A stretch of DNA of 64,000 nucleotides, taken from the NCBI GenBank assembly GCA_010015655.1, contig ML976661.1, positions 1,110,075-1,174,074 on the forward strand, in the 5' to 3' direction. Position numbers and translations under genes: made by a program. This document shows, piece after piece, positions 22,222-34,428 of this stretch; positions within the stretch are counted from its first letter, which is position 1; every line of letters starts with the position of its first letter. Source of the DNA: Bimuria novae-zelandiae CBS 107.79. Taxonomy: Eukaryota > Ascomycota > Dothideomycetes > Pleosporales > Didymosphaeriaceae. Under the pieces are notes generated by a model. It was not told the DNA's origin, did not search any database, and saw only the letters and a list, made by a program, of their open reading frames with translations.

Positions 22222-24035
22222 TGTGGCGCACAGTCACAACGATTAGGGAGCTTAAAAACAAGGTCTATTAAGGAGAGAAAGCTTTATAATAACTAGTTAT
22301 TTATAAATTTAAGGGATCGCGTGCTTAGCTACTTAGCTATTTAGCTTAACTTTAGCTAGCGTAAAACGCTTTAATAAAGTGTTTTTTATAATACATTCCC
22401 TAGCTTATAAAGCGTAGTAAGATATGCTAAATAGTAACTTAAAGTATAAAAAGTAGTAAACTTACGCGTAAAGCTTAAAAAGTGTCTAGCTTAAATCCCT
22501 AGCTTACTAGGTAATTAGTCTAAGTAGCTAGTTTACATATAGTTTTAAGAGAAAGATAGAAAAGGAGTAGCGTACTTCTATTATAAAGCTTTAATAAATA
22601 TTTAAAAGTAATTATTTACTTATAACGTAACCCGTGCGAGTACCTGCGTAGATAAATAAAAAAATAAGTAGCTATAAGATTACAGCGCTTAGCTAGTAAA
22701 AGCTTACTTACTTATAAGCTTACTATAATTTATGCTTTAATATTCCTTAAAAAGACTAATAGAAGGTCTACTACCTACTTTTTATATATAAGCTTAGTTA
22801 ATAATACTTTTTACTAATTTTTTTTTAATTTAGCTTTTAATTTTACTAATTATCTTGCTTATAAGCTTATTATAAAGTTTATAAGATACTTTTCTTTAAA
22901 GCACGTACTAAAGGCGGTTACACTCTATAGGCTTCTATTAATGCTAGCTATTTACTCTATATAGGCACTTATAGCTCGTATTAGGAGTGCGCCCTCTAAG
23001 CGTAGCGTACATGTCTGTATGCTTAGTTGTTTGGTCGATCTGCGCGAGCCAGCGAGCGTATCCTTCTAAAGATAGAGTTACTACTGCACCTAGTCGCAAT
23101 AGGTTATTAAGCTCTCTCTAAGCCTACTTATAGTTATATTATAATGCTAAGCGTAGGAAATCCTTTGTTAGCAGCGTACCCTTTATTTCTAAAAAATCTA
23201 AAAGCACAGCGTTGGCGTGTGCGCGGTTCTATTTAGATAGCCATTTAGTTATGTCTGTTGTTCTGCTGCTTTATGGGCGTAGGGTGACCTTTCTATATAT
23301 ATATTGTACCTGCTCCTTCTAATTATTATTACTTAGATAAAAATTATTCTTACGTTCTTTAATTAGCGCCTATAGCGTCTACTACTTACTTAATTATAAT
23401 ATTACAAGCTTTAGCCTTTATAAATTAATTATAATATAAACTTAATTTTAGAGTGCCTAAAGCTTTATTATAAGCTAACTATAAATAGTAGACTCTAGCT
23501 TATAGTGCTTAAGCTATTATATACAGGATTTACTTTTAGTATTTATATTTAGTAGCTCTAGAGCCTAGTTATGTATATTTATCTACTTAGTAGTTTTAAG
23601 GTTAAAATAACTTTATATTCCTTAAACTTTTACGTGGTACTTAAGCTACGCGTACTAAGGTAAGAATAAATTATAATTTATAAGTTAATTACTTACTAAG
23701 AGCTTTATAGTAGTTATTATATAGTCTAGCTTTATTATAAGTTATAAGCGTCGAGACGTGAGCGTAAAAATAATAAAAAGTAAAAAATAGTTTACTACTA
23801 TAATTATTAGCTAGTATAAAGTAAGTATATTATAAAGCGTTATAAAAGTACTAGGCTTATAACTATAGTATATAGTTACAACAATTAGGGAGCTTAAAAA
23901 TAAAGTCTATTAAAGAGAGGAAGCTCTAAAATAACTAGCTATTTATAGGTTTAGGGGATCGCGTGCTTAGCTGCTTAGCTACTTGGCTCAACCCTAGCTA
24001 GCGCAGAAAGCTCTAGCAAGGTGCCTTTTGCAACA
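22222..24035. mobile_element. Short-LTR retroelement-like unit, copy 2 (nested)
   Basis: Direct repeats 22222-22393 (TGTGGCGCACAGTCACAACG start, TTTTATAATA end) and 23864-24035 (ends TTTTGCAACA). Collinear with 7038-8864 over its whole length. Less mutated than copy 1 in places, for example GAGTGCGCCCTCTAAGCGTA. It interrupts the pogo-like element. The left flank TGTAT and right flank TAAAT do not give a clean target duplication. No long open frame; encoded function unknown. Confidence 0.72.
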
Positions 24036-24793
24036 TAAATTAATATTAATTAAGTATTAAGCTTATATACGTTACTTAGTGTTCAAGCCTTTTAAAGAGC
24101 CTTTACTCTAGTAGCTAAAGGAGTAAGCGTACAGAGCTATATATTTAGCTTTAATAAAATAACGTTTAGCTAGGGAGGAATAAGGCCTGTGCTTTAAAAG
24201 GCTAAGTAAATATTAACTATTATAAATAATCGCGCGAAGGCTGTCTTAAAGACTAATAAAACCTTAAGCTTTATAATATAGTTAATATAGTTACGTATTA
24301 GGCTCTTAATTTAGTAGCTATACGCGTGCTTTAATAGCAAGAAGTAGCTAACGTTAAGTAGCTATAGTAAGTAAGATAAGTATAGTAGTATATAAAGCGT
24401 GTAAATATTATTCTTCTTATAGAGCTTGTAAAACTCGAAAGAGTAGTAGCTCTTATAGCTATTAAGAATAAGTATCTAACGCGCCCTACCTACCTTACTT
24501 TTTATATACTTAATAAAGTGCTTTAGCTACTTAACTCTAATCTTATTAATTATTTAGTTATTATTATTAATAGTCATAGCCTAGTCGCGTAAGATATCTT
24601 TTTTATACTAGATAAATAGGTAGTGCTAGCTAGCAGAAATAATAAATAGTAAGATAGTTTAGCTAGTAGTATTAATTCCCTAAATTACTATTATATACTT
24701 ATAATTACTTAGCTAAATAGTCTTTAGCTAGCCTTTACTCTCTAACTTTATTATAATAAGCTAAGTTATAATCTTGCCTATTATAAAGCTAAT

Positions 24794-27575
24794 TGTCCGT
24801 ACGCAGTAGCGTTACGGTCAGAATACTAGTTATCGCGCAAGAAGGATACGCGTGCACGTGCGCGAACAGCCGTGCGTAAACATGTACATATTCTCCTTTT
24901 CGTCCGTACGACAAACAAGATAAGCAAGAACTAGATATTATTACCTACCTCTACTATCCGTACGCTGTGCACACTATACACTACTTTTACTTTTACTACT
25001 TAAGTACTTATCCTATAAGTAGCTAGCTAAAAAAGCCTATTTAATACTAATTAGTAGTTAACTAGCAAGGTTAACTATAAATTAGTAAAAGTAATAATAG
25101 AGTACTTACGCCTTATAAGGTACTTTATTTTATTACCTATCCTTAAGGATAGTAAATTAATTTTTTATAATATATAGTAAGCCCTGCTATCGTACGAGGT
25201 AAAGAGGAAATAGTATAAAATATATACTAATAATAAAGCTATATAATTTAGTAGTTAAATAATAGTAGTACCCGCGCGATCTACTATAAAGTAATTAATT
25301 ATATTTTTATAATAAGATTTTACTAGTAATTAATAGCTCCGCGTGATAATAAGAAAAACTAGAAATAATTTTTATTATATAAATAACTTGTAAAGGACAC
25401 ACGGATATTAAAGGCAATACTATAAAAGAAGACTAGCTTAAAGTACTAAAATAATAAAATTAATATATTAAAGGCTCTAATAAGCCTGCAACTCTAATTA
25501 TACGCAGGCTATATAATTACTAATTTTTATATAATAACTTAAAAAGGTACTACTCTTCTTAGCTTATATATTAAGGATTTTAATAAATAGACGCTATAAG
25601 ACTTCTTTATACTTAGACGCGTATTTAAAAGAGAGTTTATATAAGTGCTAGAAGATAAGGGAATTATACTATAATTAAATAGTAAAAGTACCTAAACTTA
25701 GAAGCTATATAATATAGCTTAGGGGAAGGCGGAGACAGTTACTTGTACGCAACCTCTATTACTATATAGGGTTCCGCACGAACGTATAAACAATACGCCG
25801 CCACTAGAATAACCTCCTTAGCGACCACAGCGAGCACCTATAATTGCACCGCAATTAGAGCTACGATACCCCTCGTACAACAGCGGTATAGAGTGGTACT
25901 TCGCCTTGAAATTCTAGGCCTAGAGCTCTCTGTGCGAGAGTAAGCTTATTAATTATAGCCTTAAGAACTTTATATAGGGTCTTTTCTAAGTTCTCTTATC
26001 TATACTATGCGAAGGTTATTATCGTCTAGTCTATTTAGTACTAGCTATAATTAACGTTAGTATTAAAATAATTACTTAGGTTTCCATATAATAACTTTTA
26101 TGTGTGGCTAAGACCTATCCTACTTAGGTAGTACGCACTCGCATAGTCTATTAAGATATTTAAAAAGATATCTACGTACTAAGTGTCCTAGATTTCTAAG
26201 CGCTAGCATAAATTAATAAAGATCCTTACCTTATCTACTAGTATATTATATAACTAGCCTAAGTAGTTATTCTCCTTTTTTTATGCCTTTTAAAATTATA
26301 TTATTTTATTTACTAGGAGCTGTTCATTAGCGCTGTCCCTTAGTAGCGGGAGGTTGTATAGGTTGTGGGGCGATGGAAGTTGCGTAGGTGGGTACTGTCC
26401 TATAAGTGGTTCTAACAGGTATGGCTCGACCGGTGGTGTACTATACAGGTATGGTGCGGCGATAGGCGTGCGAACTGGCATTTGTCGTTCGTACGAAGGG
26501 TATCGCAGCTCTAATTGCGGTGCGATTGTAGGTGCTCGCTGTGGCCGCTGAGGAGGTTGTTCTAGTGGCGGCGTGTTGTTTATACGTTCGTGCGGAACCC
26601 TATATAGTGATAGAGGTTGCGTATAAGTAACTGTCTCCGCATTCCCTTAAGCCATGTCGTATAGCTTCTAAGCTTAGGTACCTTTACTATCTAATTATAG
26701 TGTAATTCCCTTATCCTTTAGTATTTATATAAGCTCTCTTTTAAATACGCGTCTAAATATAAAGAAGTCTTATAGCGTCTATTTATTAAAATCCTTAATA
26801 TATAAGCTAAGAAGAGTAGTACCTTTTTAAGTTATTATATAAAAATTAGTAATTATATAGCCTGCGTATAATTAGAGTTGCAGGCTTATTAAAGCCTTTA
26901 ATATATTAATTTTATTATTTTAGTACTCTAGGCTAGTCTCCTTTTGTAGTATTACCTCTAATATCTATATATCCTTTATAAGTTATTTATATAATAGAAA
27001 ACATTTTTAGTTTTTCTTATTATCGCGCAGAGCTATTAATTACTAGTAAGATTTTATTATAGAAGTATAATTAATTACTTTATAGTAGATCGCGTGGGTA
27101 CTACTATTATCTAGCTACTAGATTATATAGCTTTATTATTAGTATACATTTTATACTATCTTCTTTTTACTTCGCACGATAGCAAGGCTTATTATATATT
27201 ATAAAAAATTAATTTACTATCCCTAAAAATAAGTAATAAAATAAAGTACCTTATAAGGCATAGGTACTTTATTATTACTCTTATTAATTTATAGTTAACT
27301 TTACTAGTTAACTATTAATTAGTGTTAAATAGGCTCTTTTAGCTAGCTACTTATAGGATAAGTACTTAAGTAGTAAGAGTAAGAGTAGTGTACGGTGTGC
27401 ATAGCGTACAGATAGTAGGGGTGGGCAATAATATCTGGTTCTTGCTTGTCTTGTTCGTCGTACGGACGAAAAGGAGAATATATACATGTTCGCGCACGGC
27501 TGTTCGCGCACGTACACGCGCATCCTTCTCGCGCGATAACTAGTATTCCGACCGTAACGCTACTGCGTACGGATA
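24794..27575. mobile_element. Inverted dimer of an LTR-retrotransposon 5' end, with TSD
   Basis: Two arms of about 1085 bp each (24794-25878 and 26491-27575) are inverted copies around a 612-bp single-copy middle. Both outer ends start TG (TGTCCGTACGCAGTAGCG; TATCCGTACG on the right by a G-to-A change). The 5-bp sequence CTAAT flanks both sides (24789-24793 and 27576-27580). On the minus strand one frame runs from the right arm through the middle: a Pro/Gln-rich part (PPLEQPPQRPQRAPTIAP, PYLYSTPPVEPYLLEP), NEQLLVNKII, and then, with stops, DKVRIFINLC. This resembles the N-terminal half of a fungal retrotransposon Gag. The reading stops where the left arm begins. So the unit is one 5' end plus an inverted duplicate of its first 1085 bp. 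Confidence 0.75.
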
Positions 27576-28152
27576 CTAATCTTATTAAAATTATAGATAT
27601 TCTTATTATAGATGCTATATTTACCCTTTATTTGCTCTATAAGCTCGAACTAGCTTCTAATTAATATAGAATTTTATATAGAGCTCGTCACTTATTATAC
27701 GCTTAATTAAATTACGTTATAAGGCTATTTATACGCTTAACAAAGTTACGTAGCTAGTAGATACTAACTTAACCTTTACTACGCGTAGCAAGTAGCTTAT
27801 TAGCTATATTACGTATAGCCGCGTACGTAGGCGCAAATCCACGCTAGTCTAGGCTAAGTATATACCTAATAATTACCTCCTCTTCTAGCTAGGTAAGCTT
27901 CTTTAAGTTAGGCTAATAATTATATTAGATAGGCTTATTAGCGCGTTAGTAGTAAAGTATATCTTAAAAAATATTTAATATCTATATAGTAACTACCTTA
28001 CTTTAAAATTAGTTTTACTAAAGAGCTAATATAGTAAGGTGTATATTAGCCTTATAAGAAGCTAGCTAGGCTTTAGTTAAGGGCGCCATAGTAGGTAGAA
28101 GTTTACGCGTTATAAAAAGTTAGTAGGGTGCGAGTGCGCTTATAAAACACGT

Positions 28153-28352
28153 GAACTAAAATAATCCTAAAGTTCTATAAGGATCCCAGGTTTAATAGAA
28201 GTAATAACAGCACTTTATAACGAAAGGTGGCGCTATTACCTTACTAAGGATTATATAGTGTCCTATAGTATTCTAAGTACCAAGATTATAAGATACTAGG
28301 ACCACGTGACTATACTACAGGATCGTACATATACCACGTTTAGGATAGTATA
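28153..28352. other. 200-bp spacer between two pogo-like copies
   Basis: AT-rich, no frame. Includes ATACCACGTTTAGGATAGTATA just before the second copy. Confidence 0.4.
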
Positions 28353-30204
28353 ACGTGTTTTATAAGCGAGCGGCCCATACAAGCGAGCGGCCCACCCCAC
28401 CAACTTTTTATACCTTTACAGCAACCTATCTTAACAACACAATAAGATAATAGTATATAATTGCTATACTAGATTAAATAGTATCTATAATATCATTCTT
28501 GCATATTTGCATGTTATAGCCAGTCTTCTTGCAGCGGCTATAGCGTGTTAAAGCCTGCCGATTAGCACCTAATCGCGCCTTATCTTAACGTATTTCTACC
28601 TCTATCTGCTACTTAACATCCTTTTAAGCGATAATCTTCTCTACTTCTGCCTTTGTTAAGGTACCCTGCCTCTAGATCCGCTTCTTTTTGCGCTATTTAC
28701 GCGTTATAGTAGCCTTATTAGCCTTCTTAAGCCTCGCGATCTAATCGCGCATAAGCGTACTTTTGTAAACTATTACTTTAGCGCCCTTTTTAAGCTAATT
28801 AAGCGCTATAATAATAGAAGTAGATAATAAGCTCTTATGCCTTTAAATCCTATTATAAATTAATATTAATTAAGCCTCTAGCTCGCGCGCGTTGCTTGGT
28901 GTTTTAGCTTCTTAAAGGGTAACCTCTAGTAGAGGCAGCGTCGGCGTACGAAGCTTAATATTAAGCTTTAATATTACTACCTTTAGGTCGTGTGGGACTA
29001 GGCTAGCGCCTTAAAAGCTTGTGTAGATATTTTCCTTTAAAATTAACTATTTATAGGCTGCGTAAAAGGCTAGTAGGAACTCTAGCTTTATAATATAGTT
29101 AATATAGTCGCGTATTAGGCTCTTAATCTAGCGGCTATACGCGCGCTTTAATGGCGAAAAGTAGCTAACGTTAAGTAGCTATAAGAGGTGCGACAAATAT
29201 AGTAGTATATAAAGAGTATAGATATTATTCTTCTTGCAGAACTCTTAAAATTCGAGCGAGTTATAGCTCTTATAGCTATTAAGTATAAGTAGCTAGCGCG
29301 CGCCTACCCTACACTTTACTATATACTTAATAAAGTGCCTTAGCTACTCTACTTTAAGCTTATTAGTAGTCTAGCTATTATTACTAATAGTAAAAGCCTA
29401 GTTGCGCGGTATATTATCGTCCTGGTACCAGGCAGAGAGGTAATACTAGCTAGCGAAGATAATAAAGGGCGGGATCGCCTAGCTAGTAGCGCTAATTCTA
29501 TAAATTACTATAGTCTACCTACGATTGCCTAGCTAGATAGCCTTTAGCCTGCCGCGTCTCTCTAAGCCTATAATAACAAGCTAAGATAATATCTTGCCTA
29601 TTATAAAACTAGTCTCGTCAAAGTTATAGGTATCCTTATTATAGATACTATAGGTAGCCTTTATGCGCGCTATAAGCTTAAACTAAGCTCTAATAGTATC
29701 TAGATCCTCACACAGAGCTCTTTGCTAATTATATAGTTAATTAAATCGTGTAGTAAGATAATCTATTTACTTAATAAAGTTGCGCAGCCACTACTTGCCA
29801 ACCTGTCTAGCGCCTCGCTTAGCGAGTAGCTTATCCGCTATATCTTATATAGCACTTAGCGTGGGCGGAAATCCTCGCGAATCTAGGTTAAGTATATGTC
29901 CAATAATTACCTCCTCTTCTATCTTAGTAAGCTTCTTTAATTTAGGCTAGTAATTATGTCGCGTAGTAATTCTAGCGCGTTAGCGTTAGAGCGTTATTTA
30001 AGGAATAGTAAATATATGTACTACACCTCTTATAGACTAAATTTGGTTTTAATTAATAACTAAGATTATAAGGTGTATATTAGCCTTAGTAGAGGCTAGT
30101 TGGGCCTGAATTAGGGGCGTCATAGTAGGTAGAAGTTTATGTGCTGCAAAAAGTTAGTAGGGTGGGCCGCTCGCTTATATGGGCCGCTCGCTTATAAAAC
30201 ATGT
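28353..30204 (-). mobile_element. Pogo/Fot1-like transposon, copy 2, uninterrupted
   Basis: 1852 bp with inverted ends ACGTGTTTTATAAGCGAGCG...CACCCCACCAACTT and its complement, inside TA dinucleotides (28351-28352 and 30205-30206). GCGAGCGGCCCA is repeated within each end. On the minus strand at about 29145-29240 the translation reads NNIYTLYILLYLSHLL-stop-LLNV and FSPLKRA. This is the DDE_1 signature (NNIYTLYMPPHLSHLLQPLDV-type) after Pro-to-Leu, His-to-Tyr and Gln-to-stop changes, all C-to-T. Confidence 0.85.
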
Positions 30205-30236
30205 TAGAACTATAAGATATTACAAAATTATATATA

Positions 30237-32083
30237 ACGTGGTTCACCACCAAGCGGGCCAACCCCACCGAGCGGGCTAACTTTGCTAAATGCAGCCTAC
30301 CTCCAGCTTATACTATAATGCTATTATAACATAACGCGTAATAAACTTATACTAAAAGCGTACTATAGCTTACTATTTAAGCTATAATTAAAGATCGCGG
30401 TAAGAGTAAAAGACGCGTTATTATAGCTTTTAGCGTGCCTTAAATAATAGTATAATAATAATGCTAAGGAGCCCTCTCTCGACGCGATCGCGAGCCTAAC
30501 TTAAAGAAGCTAACTAAGCTAGAGGAGGAGGCTCTAGTCTAACGTATACTTAAGCTTAACTAGCGAGGAATAGGTGTAACAAGGGATATAGTCTAAGATA
30601 TAGCTAATAATCTACTTGCTAAGCGCGGTGGATAGCCTATTAGTAAGTACTAGATAGACAGGCTTAAGACACGTACGCTAGAAATTAAGCTTTAAAAAAG
30701 CTATCTATATAATTATTAGCGAGCCCTAAATAAAGATTTGCGTATTATAACGCCCTAGTTTAAGCTAGTTACTAATACTAAGGCTAAGTACGGTATCGCT
30801 GATAACGACACGTACAACTTTAACGAGATAGGCTTTATAATAGGGGTAATACAGGGTTAGATAGTCTTTATAGGCTCTAAGAAGCAAAGCAACCTAAAGA
30901 AGATTTAACCTAGTAATTATAAGTAAGTTACTAATATCTAGGGTGTTAGCGCTAAAGGCTAGACTTTACTACCCTTTTTTATCTTCCTTAGCAAGGTTCT
31001 AATTACGTCCTAGTTCTATAATCTACCCCGAGACTAGGTTATTAAAGTTAGTCTTAATAGCTAGACGTTAAATAAGCTTAGCCTTACCTAGCTAAAGTAC
31101 TTTAATACTTATACTAAGGCGCGTAGTTTAGGTACACACTAGCTACTAATTATAGATAGCTACGAGAGCCACTGCTCACACGAATTCTACAAATACTATA
31201 AGGAATAGAAGATTATTATTCTTTATATGCCTCTACACTCATCACACCTCTTGTAGCCACTTAATATAGGTTATTTTTCGCCTTTAAAGCGGGCGTATAG
31301 TAATAAGATTAGTAGCTTAGCACGGTACGGCACTAAGTAGATTAAAAAGAAGACCTTTCTACTAGCCTTTAAAGTAGCTTTTAAGAAGGTAATAATAAAG
31401 GCAAACATCTACGCAGGCTTTAAAGGCGCTAGATTAGTCCTATATAACCTAAAGGCAGTGTTATTAAGACTTAATGTAGTTCTTTATACGCTAACTCTAC
31501 CTAACGTAAAGGACACCTTATAGGAATTAAAAACACTAAGTAACCTCCGTAACATAAAGGCTTAGTTAACGCTAGTTTATAAGCGTGTATAGAAGTATAG
31601 AGATTTACTAGTTTCTCTACTTCTTAGAGCTATTAAGTAGCTTAACAAAGGTGTTGCATTAATAGGGCACGAAATAGTGTTAATATAATAAGAAATAGCA
31701 GGGCTTCGTAAAATAGTAAAGATAGTAATAGAGGTAAAAAGTTAAAAGAGGAAGTATATTTAGGCAGCTAAGATACTTATAGTAGGAGAGGTAGTCAATT
31801 TAATAGCTAAAAAGGATAGTAGTGGGCAAAAGGAGGGTGAAGAGTCTGTAAAGAGGGTGCGTGGGCAGAGGCGCTGCGGACGTTGCGGCGAAGCTGGCCA
31901 CAACGCTCGCACCTGCGCAGTAGAAATTGTAGATGCATCTAATAGCGATAAGTCTAAATAGTATTTCTATGTTCTGCAAATTATAGTAAATTATAGTAGT
32001 GTTGTAGGAGGCGCTTCGTAATAGACTGACTTTTAAAAAGTGGCCCGCTCGGTGGGGTTGGCCCGCTCGGTGGTGAACCACGT
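30237..32083 (+). mobile_element. Pogo/Fot1-like transposon of a different family
   Basis: 1847 bp. Ends are ACGTGGTTCACCACCAAGCG...CCCACCGAGCGGGC and its complement, inside TATATA sequence, so the TA target duplication fits. The transposase is on the plus strand: about 31142-31175 reads LLIIDSYESH (second catalytic Asp region), followed at 31205-31264 by KIIILYMPLHSSHLL-stop-PLNIGYF. Stops at Gln codons show RIP. End sequences differ from the copies at 21732 and 28353 outside the CCCACC core, so it is a separate family. The inner 100 bp at the right end (about 31850-31920) remains GC-rich and coding-like on one strand. Confidence 0.88.
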
Positions 32084-32544
32084 TATATATAGGAACGTTA
32101 AGTATGGCCTTTTATACTTATATCTAACCCATTTATTAATTTAATTATAATTTTACTTTACTTTTAATACTAACGCCCTATTAATACGCGCAACCTATTA
32201 ATACCCCTTATTTACTATAATATTATTTTTACCTAAGAACTAACCTTAGCTCCTTTAGGACTCGCTATCCCTTAGGGACTTAACAAGTTCCTAGTCTAGT
32301 ACCCCTACTATATCTAAAGGCACCCTAACGCTAGGCTAAAAAGAATCTAGAAATAATAAAGTTGAGGGTCGCATTGTTGGGGCGCGCATTGACTGTCTCT
32401 GCGCACTAACTATCTCGGCACGGTAAACGTTCCTCACACGTGGACTGCTGTTCAAGAAACCAACCGTCTATCGACCTCACGAGTTCTACCAAGCCGAATT
32501 TCTTTTTATATTCCCCACCAACACATCCAGTCTTGCTGCTCGCT
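32084..32544. other. Transition from AT-rich block to gene-bearing DNA
   Basis: 32084-32360 is AT-rich and mutated; from about 32365 composition is normal. The segment next to 32545 should hold the 3' end of the secreted-protein transcript. No separate gene. Confidence 0.5.
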
Positions 32545-34314
32545 TTATCGATGCCGGCAGCTGAAGCACTGCGAATGCTTTCCCGTGAATTCCTGGACCC
32601 ACCATTGGTCCAGATTCGGAGTGACCGCGCAAAACCATCGAGCGAGGTCGTCGGACTTGCAGTAGTTGTCGCAAGTGGCGCCCTTCATATAGGTGTTGAG
32701 TTCTTTTCGGCCGTCGTTTACGAAGTCCATCTGCCGACAACAGCCATCTAGCTCCGGTTCCACATGGGCATTGCGAGGGTATTCCATACAGAAGACACGG
32801 GTCTCATGGGGCAGAACATTCGCCCATGCCCTTTCCAAATGGCAGATGCGTGTATGATCGCGGTCTCTCTCGCAGATCTCGTCTATCCAACATGCTTCCA
32901 ATGCCGTACGGCCTTGTTTGTCTTTGTTATCGTTGGTCCAATGGCGTATGGTCTTGCACGCATCGGGATTGCGTGTGCAAGATTTGCAGTAGTACGATTT
33001 CGGATCATTCTGGACAGGCTCGCACGTTCGTTCGAAGCCCTCCCACGTGTTGTTGGTCCCCAGTTTGATCGATGTAACTCGTCCATAGGGATTCTCCCCA
33101 GAAGGTCCCCACCACTCCCAATACTGGCAGTACCGATCATTAATGCAGTCATTCTTGGCATTCTTCCCGGTATATGGGCGAATGTTTTCGCATTTGTACG
33201 GGGAATGCAAAGGCCGGGGTACTGCAATTTCTGCTGGCGAAGAGGTCGTAGTGGGGCCGGGGTTCGGGCGATTCGCGGATGTGAGCAATTGCGGCGCTAC
33301 GAGTGCCTTCGACGTCGTGAGACGCGACAGCGAGGGAACGGCAGGGCCCTTCATCAACGATGTGGAAGGCTGAATGGTCAAGTACGGGATTGATATTTTG
33401 GCCGACGGTCCATAATCATTCCAATCGTCGCCCATGCCACCGTCTGCAGATGGTCAGTATGAGCTGCACAAGCATATCGCCTTTGGTCTCTCAGCTTGTG
33501 CTGTAACTTACCTTCTTCGTCGTTGAGCTTCAACATGGCGCGGGGACAAGAGTCGATCAAGTTGTCGCCTATTCGAGAGATTAGTCGTCAGCCTTGCCAA
33601 ACGTGATTGGCATGTAAACTAACCTTCTTCTTCAGGGTCAAGTAGCAATGGGGCTCCTGAAGAGCAGGAAGGGCCCTCGGACGAGGTGGAGTTCACCTTT
33701 GAGGAGGAGACTGAGGACGAATTGGAGCTCGTCATCGAAGAAGACGAGAACGAGGAGGAATTGGAGCTCGTAACCAAAGAAGACGATGAGCCAGAGGTCG
33801 TAATCAGTGTGCTCAATGTCGGGACATTCGGCGGGCCATTTCCTCCACCTTTGACAATAACGGGAATCAACTTCTAGATTATGACCGGTATCGGTATCGG
33901 AATTGGGACCACCACGACTGCTGCTCCTCCAGATCCGTTTGCCCAAGTGAAGGCGCCTGTGATATTACACTGCGCCGGGTCGCCACAGGTGCTCCACGAG
34001 ATCGTGCTGCCCATCGTGGTAATCACTACCAATGTCTTCCAGGAGGTGGGCGGCCCGAGCGTTGCGCTGGTCAAACTGGCCACTTCTTCCGTCGTGGCGC
34101 TCAGCGTCTCGTTCACGATAGACGTCGACGCAGACATCGTAGCCGTGACGCCGCTGCCCGGCGTAGGCATTGGCGTCACGAGGGTTTGACGTGGCTGGAC
34201 ATGCTCAATCGTTGTTGTCACATCGACGCGCTCAGGGCCAGCGCGAGGGAGAATCGCAGTCAAGCCTGCCGTAGCTAGGCACAAGCAGCCGAGAGCGCGG
34301 CGGAGGGAGAGCAT
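32545..34314 (-). CDS. Secreted Ser/Thr-rich protein with Cys-rich C-terminal half
   Basis: Three exons, 34314-33624, 33568-33512 and 33443-32545, with GT-AG introns (GTTAGT and GTAAGT donors), give 548 codons in phase. A signal peptide (MLSLRRALGCLCLATAGLTA) leads into a Ser/Thr-rich stalk with a run of Ser at about codons 160-200, a short DSCPRAMLKLNDEE segment and a C-terminal half with about 20 Cys (YKCENIRPYTGKNAKNDC, YCQYWEWW, YYCKSCTRNPDAC, CCRQMDF, FSCRHR). I do not recognise the family; a wall-associated or effector-like extracellular role is possible. One problem: codon 147 is TAG (33874-33876), inside the otherwise open sequence PIPIPVII-stop-KLIPVIVKGG. No good donor lies upstream to make a short intron (only GTCGTG/GTGGTG), so it may be a recent nonsense mutation. 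Upstream in-frame ATGs precede no better signal peptide. Confidence 0.6.
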
Positions 34315-34417
34315 GATGGTGGGTAAGACGCGGCAGTAACGACTTTGCAGGATTCGAAGGAGGTTAGGTGGTGTGCGTGGGTGTGAAGCTGAGCGTCGGC
34401 AGGAAGCCTCAGGCGGG

Positions 34418-34428
34418 GTATATATATA
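34418..34428 (-). promoter_or_regulatory. TATA-like element
   Basis: TATATATATAC on the minus strand, about 105 bp upstream of the ATG at 34314, with no other AT-rich tract nearby. Fits a core promoter of the secreted-protein gene. Confidence 0.4.

Larger units (their letters stand above)
21732..28152 (-). mobile_element. Pogo/Fot1-like transposon, copy 1, split by two insertions
   Basis: Outer inverted ends: ACGTGTTTTACAAGCGAGTG...CCCCACCAACTT at left and its complement (AAGTTAGTAGGGTG...CTTATAAAACACGT) at right. The element is continued across two inserts: 21732 to about 22221, then 24036-24793, then 27576-28152, about 1.8 kb in total, collinear with the uninterrupted copy at 28353-30204. 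The inserts are the short-LTR unit (22222-24035) and the inverted retroelement dimer (24794-27575). The transposase is on the minus strand and heavily mutated. The dinucleotide next to both ends is GA, not the expected TA. Confidence 0.8.
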
